A stretch of 64,000 nt of DNA from Mannheimia cairinae (GTDB taxonomy: Bacteria > Pseudomonadota > Gammaproteobacteria > Enterobacterales > Pasteurellaceae), in contig NZ_JAQSJE010000008.1 in NCBI RefSeq assembly GCF_028649535.1, positions 140,657-204,656 on the forward strand, read 5' to 3'. The stretch's first letter is position 1. The number at the start of each line of letters is the position of its first letter. Of the stretch, positions 56,997 to 64,000 are shown piece by piece. Position numbers and translations under genes: made by a program. The notes below the pieces were generated by a model that was not told the DNA's origin, searched no databases, and saw only the letters and a program-made list of their open reading frames with translations.

Positions 56997-58070
56997 TTAA
57001 CCACGATATTTTTGATGCTGTTTTACCGCTTTACGAATTTGGCGAATATTGGTGCGACGGCGATTTGCAGTCACATCTACCTTCGTTTCGGTTTCTTTTG
57101 GTAAGCCAACTAATTCTCGTAAGTAGTTTACTTGTTCAAGCCCCATTTCTTCCCAACCACCACGTGGTAAACCTTTGTCTAGCTTGATGTTGCCGTAACG
57201 AATACGAATTAATCGGCTAACTTCAACACCTTGAGATTCCCATAAACGGCGAACTTCACGATTACGCCCTTCGGTTAAGGTTACATCAAACCATTGGTTT
57301 AGTCCTGTACCACCTACGGTTTTAATCTGTTTAAAGTTTGCAGGGCCATCTTCTAACTGAACGCCTTTACGTAAGCGTTGTAACATTGCATCGTCAATAT
57401 TACCAAACACTCGCACCGAATATTCACGCTCAACCTCACGGCTTGGGTGCATTAAACGGTTTGCTAATTCGCCGTCTGTTGTAAAGAGTAATAAACCTGA
57501 GGTGTTAATATCTAAACGTCCAACTGCAATCCAGCGAGCCCCTGTTAAACGAGGTAAGCGGTCAAATACGGTTGCTCGTCCTTCTGGGTCGGAACGTGTG
57601 CAAAGTTCGCCTTCTGGTTTGTAATACATCAGCACTCGACAAATCTCTTTTTGTGCTGGAAGTAAGTTTATTAAATGCCCGTCAATACGAATTTTAGTCG
57701 AAGAACTGACTTGTACACGGTCGCCTAATGTAGCGATTTTGCCGTCCACACTTACTCGTCCTGCTGCAATGATCTCTTCTAATTCACGGCGAGAGCCTCT
57801 CCCCGCACGAGCCAAGATTTTTTGTAGCTTTTCGCCCACTACTTTTGCTTTCTTCTCTTGATTTTCAGCGATACTAGCGGTCGGTTTTTCTACTTTTTTT
57901 ACATTTTTTGCCACAAGCGGTTTAGACGTTGGTCTTTGTGGTTTTGTTGCTTTAGCATTGTTTGAGCCGAATTTACGCTCTGATTTTTCATCGGCTTTTT
58001 TAAAGCTCGGACGATTGGCTGTTCGTTCTGAACGAGAATGTTGGGTAGGTTTCTTTTGAAAAGTTGTCAT
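56997..58070 (-). CDS. rluB: 23S rRNA pseudouridine(2605) synthase RluB
   Basis: RsuA-family enzyme that isomerises U2605 of 23S rRNA. A long basic N-terminal region (about 1-75, Lys/Arg/Ser-rich) precedes an S4 RNA-binding domain ([32 protein letters not shown]). The catalytic Asp is in [52 protein letters not shown] is also typical. Ends in a basic tail ([16 protein letters not shown]). 357 residues. Ribosome-binding site AAGGAA lies 5 bases from the ATG. Confidence 0.93.
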   Translation of the reverse strand: MTTFQKKPTQHSRSERTANRPSFKKADEKSERKFGSNNAKATKPQRPTSKPLVAKNVKKVEKPTASIAENQEKKAKVVGEKLQKILARAGRGSRRELEEIIAAGRVSVDGKIATLGDRVQVSSSTKIRIDGHLINLLPAQKEICRVLMYYKPEGELCTRSDPEGRATVFDRLPRLTGARWIAVGRLDINTSGLLLFTTDGELANRLMHPSREVEREYSVRVFGNIDDAMLQRLRKGVQLEDGPANFKQIKTVGGTGLNQWFDVTLTEGRNREVRRLWESQGVEVSRLIRIRYGNIKLDKGLPRGGWEEMGLEQVNYLRELVGLPKETETKVDVTANRRRTNIRQIRKAVKQHQKYRG

Positions 58071-58143
58071 AAAGTTCCTTTTGTCGCTTTCACAAGCGTC
58101 TGAATATATTCAAGTGGTGGGCTTTTACCCACCGTAAAAATGT

Positions 58144-58761
58144 TTAATTAAATGGTGTCGGGTCGCCGGAACCTTCACGGATAATCACTGGCGAATCCTC
58201 CGTTAAATCTACAACGGTAGTTGGTTGTTGCCCTAAATAGCCACCGTGAATAATTAAATCCACCCGATGCTCTAAATGCTCTCGAATTTCATCAGGATCA
58301 GATTCCGTAATTTCGGTATCTGGTAGCATTAGTGAGCAAGATAAAATCGGCTCGCCCAACGCTGAAATTAGAGCTAACGCAATCGCATTATCCGGCACAC
58401 GTATCCCCACCGTTTTACGTTTTGTCATTAATCTACGAGGTAACTCTTTGGTTGCTGGCAGAATAAATGTGTATGGATTTGGCGTATTATTTTTAATTAA
58501 GCGATAAGATTGATTTGTTACCAACGCATAGGTCGAAAGCTCGGATAAATCGCTACACACCAACGTAAAATTGTGATTTTCAGGCAACTTACGAATTCCT
58601 ACAATTCTATCCATTGCGTGCTTATCGCCCAATGCACAACCTAAAGCATAGCCAGAGTCAGTCGGGTAAACAATTACCCCGCCATTTTTAATAATCTCAA
58701 CCGCTTGGTTAATCAAGCGTTGTTGTGGATTTTCAGGGTGAATATAAAAAAATTGCGTCAT
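58144..58761 (-). CDS. yciO: YrdC-domain protein YciO
   Basis: Paralogue of TsaC with the YrdC/Sua5 fold, thought not to replace TsaC in t6A synthesis and of unsettled role. Starting at ATG 58761 it gives 205 residues beginning MTQFFYIHPENPQQRLINQA. Motifs include YPTDSGYALGCALGDK, IRKLPENHNFTLVC and RVPDNAIALALISALGEP. The frame is open 17 codons upstream, but that segment has no convincing site. In relatives it also sits next to rluB, supporting one transcript with it. Confidence 0.92.
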   Translation of the reverse strand: MTQFFYIHPENPQQRLINQAVEIIKNGGVIVYPTDSGYALGCALGDKHAMDRIVGIRKLPENHNFTLVCSDLSELSTYALVTNQSYRLIKNNTPNPYTFILPATKELPRRLMTKRKTVGIRVPDNAIALALISALGEPILSCSLMLPDTEITESDPDEIREHLEHRVDLIIHGGYLGQQPTTVVDLTEDSPVIIREGSGDPTPFN

Positions 58762-58848
58762 TTTATCCTCAAGCCTAGGCATTGCGTAAAAACTGTGCCG
58801 ATTATACACCAATCTCGTCGAATAACTAATAAATATCTTAATAACCTC

Positions 58849-58883
58849 TTGACTTATTTTTAATGTACTAGTTTAATAGTACA
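58849..58883 (+). promoter_or_regulatory. trp promoter and TrpR operator
   Basis: TTGACT (58849-58854) and TTTAAT (58872-58877) are 17 bases apart. The palindrome TGTACTAGTTTAATAGTACA (58864-58883) covers the -10 and matches the TrpR operator core ACTAGT-TNA-CTAGT with one half weaker. The trpE ATG is at 58907, about 23 bases past it, so no leader peptide or attenuator fits. Confidence 0.8.
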
Positions 58884-58906
58884 AAATAAATAAACGGAAT
58901 TTTGCT

Positions 58907-60481
58907 ATGCCTAAATCATCTCAATTAACAATTACACAAACCGATCTACCCTATATTGCGGACACAACAACAATTTACCACGCATTATGTAGCGGACGTT
59001 CACACACGTTATTATTAGATTCGGCTGAAATTCAAAGTAAAAACAGTTTAAAAAGCCTGCTTTTCGCTCAATCGGCACTCCATATTTTTTGTGAGAAACA
59101 GAGCGTTACTTTCCAAGCTCTAACTGAAAATGGTAAAGCGGTTTTACCTTTTATTGAAACTGCATTAAATCAATTAAACCCTGCTCCAATTTGCAAAAAA
59201 TCGGCAGAAAATGACCGCTTGCAGGCAGAGTTCCCAAACATCAATAATCATTTAGATGAAGATAGCAAGCTCAAGACCACCACTGTTTTTGATGGTTTAC
59301 GCACAGTAAGCAACCTGTTTGCAAAAGCGGATTCGCCTATCTATTTGGGGGGCTTATTTAGTTACGATTTAGTGGCGAATTTCATTCCGATGGAAAATAT
59401 CAGTTTGCAAGACGACGGCTTAGCTTGCCCAGACTACAGTTTCTATTTAGCCGAGCAGTTAATAACTATCGATCATCAAACCGAAAAAGCCTTTTTACAA
59501 ACCTTCTGTTTTGATGCAAATGAGCAAGAAACATTAACCCAACAAGCGGTTAAATTTGCTGAAAATCTTGCAAATTTAGATGAAAATGCCCTTTCGCTTT
59601 CACTCTTAACGGCAAGTGATGAAGCTAGCGTGAATATTGAAGATGAAGATTTCAAGCAAATTATTCGTAAGCTCAAACATCACATTAATATCGGCGATGT
59701 ATTCCAAATTGTGCCGTCTCGCCGTTTTAGCTTGCCTTGTCCGAATACACTGGCTAGTTATCGTCAGCTAAAAATCAACAACCCAAGCCCTTATATGTTC
59801 TTTATGCAGGGGGAAAATTTCACTCTGTTTGGGGCATCGCCTGAAAGTGCGTTGAAATATTCACAAACAAATCGCCAATTAGAGATTTACCCGATTGCAG
59901 GTTCTCGCCCACGTGGTTTTGATGAATTTGGTAATATCGATCCTGAACTTGATTCTCGCCTTGAATTAGAGTTGCGTTTAGATCAAAAAGAGCTGGCGGA
60001 ACATTTGATGTTGGTAGATCTCGCCCGTAATGATGTGGCTCGAGTAAGTGAGTCCGGCACTCGCCGTGTGGTAGATTTAATGCAGATTGACCGCTATTCG
60101 CAAATTATGCACCTTGTTTCTCGAGTGATCGGTACACTTCGTAATGATCTTGATGCCCTGCACGCTTACCAAGCCTGTATGAATATGGGAACATTGACAG
60201 GAGCTCCAAAAATCAAAGCGATGCAACTGATTTACCAAGTTGAACAACAAAAACGTCATAGCTACGGCGGTGCGGTGGGTTATTTAACTTCCGACGGCAA
60301 TTTAGATACCTGTATCGTGATTCGTTCTGCTTTCGTACAAAACGGTATTGCTTATGTGCAAGCCGGTTGTGGCGAGGTGTTAGATTCAGATCCGCAATTA
60401 GAAGCCGATGAAACTCGCCATAAAGCACGTGCAGTGCTTAAAGCAATCGGACAAGTAAATGCCTCTGCAAGCGTAAAATAA
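58907..60481 (+). CDS. trpE: Anthranilate synthase component I
   Basis: Makes anthranilate from chorismate with ammonia from TrpG. 524 residues: the feedback-binding LLLDSAEI segment near residue 40, the chorismate domain with GDVFQIVPSRRF, NPSPYMFFMQ, GASPESALKYS, PIAGSRPRG, LVDLARNDVARV, GTLTGAPKIKAMQLIYQ and the C-terminal GCGEVLDSDPQLEADETRHKARAV. First gene of the trp operon behind a TrpR site; trpG follows 9 bases later. Confidence 0.97.
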   Translation: MPKSSQLTITQTDLPYIADTTTIYHALCSGRSHTLLLDSAEIQSKNSLKSLLFAQSALHIFCEKQSVTFQALTENGKAVLPFIETALNQLNPAPICKKSAENDRLQAEFPNINNHLDEDSKLKTTTVFDGLRTVSNLFAKADSPIYLGGLFSYDLVANFIPMENISLQDDGLACPDYSFYLAEQLITIDHQTEKAFLQTFCFDANEQETLTQQAVKFAENLANLDENALSLSLLTASDEASVNIEDEDFKQIIRKLKHHINIGDVFQIVPSRRFSLPCPNTLASYRQLKINNPSPYMFFMQGENFTLFGASPESALKYSQTNRQLEIYPIAGSRPRGFDEFGNIDPELDSRLELELRLDQKELAEHLMLVDLARNDVARVSESGTRRVVDLMQIDRYSQIMHLVSRVIGTLRNDLDALHAYQACMNMGTLTGAPKIKAMQLIYQVEQQKRHSYGGAVGYLTSDGNLDTCIVIRSAFVQNGIAYVQAGCGEVLDSDPQLEADETRHKARAVLKAIGQVNASASVK

Positions 60482-60490
60482 GGACATAGT

Positions 60491-61460
<970 letters not shown>

Positions 61461-61479
61461 AAATACAAGGGAATATAAT

Positions 61480-62478
61480 ATGCAAACTCTTTTAGATAAA
61501 TTATTTACCAATCAAGCCTTATCCCAAGCTGAATCTAAAGCATTTTTTAGCGAAGTGGTAAAAGGCAATCTTTCAAACGAGCAATTAGCCGCCGCCTTAA
61601 TTGCCCTAAAATTACGTGGCGAAACCGTCGAAGAAATTGCAGGGGCAGCTAATGCAGCCCTTGAAAATGCTAATCCATTTCCAACACCAGACTACCCTTT
61701 TGCTGATATTGTCGGCACAGGGGGAGATGGACATAATACGATTAATATCTCTACCACCAGTGCTATTGTTGCCGCAACTATGGGCTATCCAATTGCAAAA
61801 CACGGTAACCGTAGCGTATCAAGTAAAACCGGCTCAAGTGATGTCTTAACACATTTAAGCATAAATGTGGGCGTAACACCTGAAACCGCTCGTCTTGCTC
61901 TTGATGAAGCAGGTATTTGCTTTTTATTCGCCCCAACCTATCACGGTGGTTTTAAATATGCTGCCCCTGTTCGCCAAGCGTTAAAAACTCGTACAATTTT
62001 CAATATTCTCGGGCCTTTGGTAAACCCAGCTCACGCTAAGCGTCAATTATTAGGGGTCTATTCGCCTGAGTTAGTCAGTGTTTATGCCGAAACTGTCAAA
62101 ACCTTAGGCTGTGAACATTCTATTGTGGTACACGGTACCGGCTTGGATGAAGTAGCCATTCACGGTGAAACACAAGTCGCAGAAATTAAAAACGGCACTA
62201 TTACATATTACACTCTAACCCCTGAAGATTTCGGCATTCCAACCTATAGTATCGAAGATTTAAAAGGTGGAGAACCTGCAGAAAATGCAGAAAAAGTAAC
62301 CGCTATTTTACAAGGCAAAGGAGAAGTCGCTCATATTGATGCGGTGGCAGTAAATGTAGCGTTGTTGATGAAGGTTTTCGGAGAAAACGATTTAAAAGCT
62401 AACGTGTTAAAAGTAAAAGAAGTGCTTGCTTCTGGCAAAGCATTCAGCACATTACAGAAACTGGCGAGTTATCAATAA
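61480..62478 (+). CDS. trpD: Anthranilate phosphoribosyltransferase
   Basis: Joins anthranilate and PRPP to form phosphoribosylanthranilate. Starting at ATG 61480 (AGGGAA upstream; an in-frame ATG at 61423 lies inside the previous gene) it has 332 residues. Motifs: [40 protein letters not shown] and [39 protein letters not shown] and [12 protein letters not shown] follow. The next gene's GTG start follows its TAA immediately. trpC and trpF are not downstream in this window. Confidence 0.96.
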   Translation: MQTLLDKLFTNQALSQAESKAFFSEVVKGNLSNEQLAAALIALKLRGETVEEIAGAANAALENANPFPTPDYPFADIVGTGGDGHNTINISTTSAIVAATMGYPIAKHGNRSVSSKTGSSDVLTHLSINVGVTPETARLALDEAGICFLFAPTYHGGFKYAAPVRQALKTRTIFNILGPLVNPAHAKRQLLGVYSPELVSVYAETVKTLGCEHSIVVHGTGLDEVAIHGETQVAEIKNGTITYYTLTPEDFGIPTYSIEDLKGGEPAENAEKVTAILQGKGEVAHIDAVAVNVALLMKVFGENDLKANVLKVKEVLASGKAFSTLQKLASYQ

Positions 62479-63234
62479 GTGAAAAGAAGTATTTACGACA
62501 CACCGATTTTCTTTGAGCGTTACCAGCAGCTTCGCCAAAATCCGATTAGTATGAATGAGGTGGTCGAAAAACCAACAATGTTCTCACTACTGCCTGATTT
62601 AACGGGGAAAACCGTATTAGATCTTGGCTGTGGCACAGGCGTGCATTTAGCTCATTATTTGGCACTCGGGGCAAAAAAAGTAGTCGGTTTGGATTTATCT
62701 GAATTGATGCTTAAACAAGCGGAAAACACGCTTTCTACGCAATGGCAAAAAGGCGAGCATTTTTCGCTTTATTGCCTGCCAATGGAGCGATTAAGTGAAA
62801 TTGCAGAAAGTAATTTTGATGTTGTTACCAGCTCATTTGCTTTTCACTATATTGAAGATTTCGCTACTTTACTTGCAAATATATCCGCTAAAATGACCGC
62901 TTGCGGTACGCTTATTTTCTCGCAAGAACACCCGATTGTAACTTGCTATAAAGAAGGCTACCGTTGGGAAAAAAATGAGGAAAAACAACAAGTCGCTTAT
63001 CGCTTAAATTATTATCGAGATGAAGGCGAGCGTGATAGAAGTTGGTTCCAACAACCTTTTAAAACCTATCATCGTACAATGGCAACCATCTTTAATCAGC
63101 TAATTCAAGCCGCTTTTAAAATTTGCCAAGTTGAAGAGCCAATGTTAGCAACACGGCCTGAGTGGCATAATGAATTTAAAGATTTGCAACATCGCCCGCC
63201 ACTACTTTTTGTTAAGGCTAAAAAGCAAAAATAA
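62479..63234 (+). CDS. Class I SAM-dependent methyltransferase
   Basis: A 251-residue methyltransferase with the SAM-binding motif I VLDLGCGTGVHLAHYLALGA and acidic loop VVGLDLSELMLKQA. The motif DVVTSSFAFHYIED is a typical methyltransf_11/25 post-II region. The C-terminal domain (KTYHRTMATIFNQLIQAAF) is typical of small-molecule methylases. Substrate unknown. It starts with GTG directly after the trpD stop, so it is likely read with trp, although its link with tryptophan is not evident. Confidence 0.85.
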   Translation: MKRSIYDTPIFFERYQQLRQNPISMNEVVEKPTMFSLLPDLTGKTVLDLGCGTGVHLAHYLALGAKKVVGLDLSELMLKQAENTLSTQWQKGEHFSLYCLPMERLSEIAESNFDVVTSSFAFHYIEDFATLLANISAKMTACGTLIFSQEHPIVTCYKEGYRWEKNEEKQQVAYRLNYYRDEGERDRSWFQQPFKTYHRTMATIFNQLIQAAFKICQVEEPMLATRPEWHNEFKDLQHRPPLLFVKAKKQK

Positions 63235-63286
63235 AGTTAGAAATGGCTATTTTGCAAGCAATTAAACATCATTTATAAAAAATAAT

Positions 63287-63315
63287 TTGCACTATGGGAA
63301 TGAAAACACTATCAT
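63287..63315 (+). promoter_or_regulatory. Promoter of tRNA-Asp
   Basis: TTGCAC (63287-63292) and TATCAT (63310-63315) are 17 bases apart, ending 15 bases before the tRNA. Confidence 0.65.
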
Positions 63316-63330
63316 TCAAAGCACCAGTAC

Positions 63331-63407
63331 GGAGCGGTAGTTCAGCTGGTTAGAATACCTGCCTGTCACGCAGGGGGTCGCGGGTTCGAGTCCCGTCCGT
63401 TCCGCCA
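63331..63407 (+). tRNA. tRNA-Asp (GUC)
   Basis: A 77-base cloverleaf with encoded CCA: acceptor GGAGCGG/CCGTTCC, anticodon loop CTGTCAC giving GTC, T-arm GGTTCGAGTCC. It stands alone between trp and the next lipoprotein gene. Confidence 0.95.
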
Positions 63408-63415
63408 CTAAATTT

Positions 63416-63442
63416 AAGCCTCTGAGAAATCAGAGGCTTTTT
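63416..63442 (+). terminator. Terminator after tRNA-Asp
   Basis: AGCCTCTGA pairs with TCAGAGGCT around GAAA, followed by TTTT. Confidence 0.88.
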
Positions 63443-63461
63443 ACTATTTGGAGTAACCACC

Positions 63462-63920
63462 TTACCCTTCTCGACACTCTAACCAAGGCAGGTTGTTTTT
63501 ATAATAAACCGAACTACGCTCTCTAGCTTTTAAATCCACATAGCTCCCCTCAATAAGATAGTAAGATCGATAAAGCACTTCAAAACGAGTTGCTGCCATA
63601 TTTAACGCTTTATTTTCAAGATGATCAAAAGGTTGAGCCTTACCACCATTTAACTGAAAATAGAAGCCAAAATTATCTTTTAAACGACTTTCTTTCCAAA
63701 GCGGAAAATAAGTTGCTAAATAAGAAGCCTCTCCCGTTGCAAAATTATGGCAGTAATAACTATATCTTTTATAGTTCAATCTATTATTTAATTCTGCTTG
63801 GCTAATATTGTCTTTTAAATAACCGACCTGTGTAGGCTTTGCTATTTTTGTCGATTGTGAATTACAAGCGGTTAAGCCGAGCACAAACATACCTAATAGC
63901 ATCAATTTTAATCTATTCAT
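63462..63920 (-). CDS. Predicted lipoprotein of unknown function
   Basis: Starting at the ATG at 63920 (an in-frame ATG at 63944 adds 8 residues), the 152-residue protein has a lipoprotein signal MNRLKLMLLGMFVLGLTACN with lipidated Cys19. The mature part is rich in Tyr and Arg (KRYSYYCHNFATG, RYRSYYLIEG-type stretches) with cysteines in YYCHN and PWLEC that could pair. I do not recognise the family. The lipobox codons Thr-Ala-Cys are the uptake signal ACCGCTTGT (63864-63872). After its upstream end, 63945-64000 holds only another GCAAGCGGT variant. Confidence 0.75.
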   Translation of the reverse strand: MNRLKLMLLGMFVLGLTACNSQSTKIAKPTQVGYLKDNISQAELNNRLNYKRYSYYCHNFATGEASYLATYFPLWKESRLKDNFGFYFQLNGGKAQPFDHLENKALNMAATRFEVLYRSYYLIEGSYVDLKARERSSVYYKNNLPWLECREG

Positions 63921-64000
63921 ATAAATTCCGAAAAATCCCCTCAAATAAATGACTAGTGTTATGATAACTAAAATCTTAGAGTGTGCAAGCGGTCATATTT

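Noticed and set aside
58144-58812. yciO as a second tsaC or a recent duplicate
   Set aside because: YciO and TsaC are old paralogues present together in many gammaproteobacteria; sequences here are clearly distinct.

Overview
The window is chromosomal DNA of a Pasteurellaceae bacterium, most likely of the Mannheimia/Actinobacillus/Bibersteinia branch. The 9-base DNA-uptake core ACAAGCGGT (or its complement ACCGCTTGT) recurs dozens of times on both strands, which is the 'Apl-type' uptake signal sequence (USS) rather than the Haemophilus AAGTGCGGT type. Gene content and order also fit this family: rnfABCDGE, ccmABCDEF, dppABCDF, an OmpP2-like porin, lutABC with an L-lactate permease, pnuC, and a tautomerase inside trp. 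The DNA is AT-rich. The species is inference; the family is well supported.

Layout. 1-4.4 kb: prfA and prmC, usually neighbours, are separated by a two-gene type II-like restriction-modification pair and a lipoprotein gene. 4.4-8.5 kb: folate (p-aminobenzoate) genes pabA, pabB (apparently frameshifted) and a pabC-like gene surround rmuC, with a small inverted-repeat element between pabA and rmuC. 8.6-12.5 kb: recA-recX with a LexA-like box, then yqfB, yrdD, tsaC, aroE. 12.7-13.1 kb: tRNA cluster Met-Leu-Gln-Gln. 13.3-18.3 kb: cytochrome c maturation ccmABCDEF on the minus strand, without ccmG or ccmH, then hda. 19.4-25.1 kb: dipeptide ABC transporter dppABCDF. 25.2-28.7 kb: sohB, lpxB, porin. 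28.9-33.5 kb: L-lactate uptake and oxidation (lctP, lutABC). 33.6-38.8 kb: pnuC, an outer-membrane efflux lipoprotein, gmk, gpt, pepD. 38.8-40.2 kb: lpxM, then a roughly 400-bp non-coding element that is one long imperfect palindrome. 40.2-46.8 kb: rnf electron-transport operon with a TRIC/UPF0126 membrane protein gene between rnfC and rnfD, and a repeat-rich RnfC tail whose spacers carry USSs. 47-52.8 kb: ettA, a tiny lipoprotein, dnaQ, the rpsF-priB-rpsR-rplI operon and purD with a PurR box. 53-58.8 kb: malQ, an SLC13-type transporter, rluB, yciO. 58.9-63.2 kb: trpE-trpG-tautomerase-like-trpD-methyltransferase behind a TrpR operator with no room for an attenuator. 63.3-64 kb: tRNA-Asp and a lipoprotein.

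Most of the window is ordinary core genome. The parts that depart from it are the R-M insertion in the prfA-prmC locus, the two non-coding inverted-repeat elements, the pabB frameshift, the TRIC gene inside rnf, the USS-carrying protein repeats in RnfC, the split and incomplete ccm cluster, the Pro-less tautomerase-like protein in trp, and palindromic operators in front of the efflux and pnuC genes. I found no CRISPR array, prophage, transposase or rRNA. The best candidates for something undescribed are the R-M pair of unknown specificity and the long palindromic element, and neither is clearly a new system.
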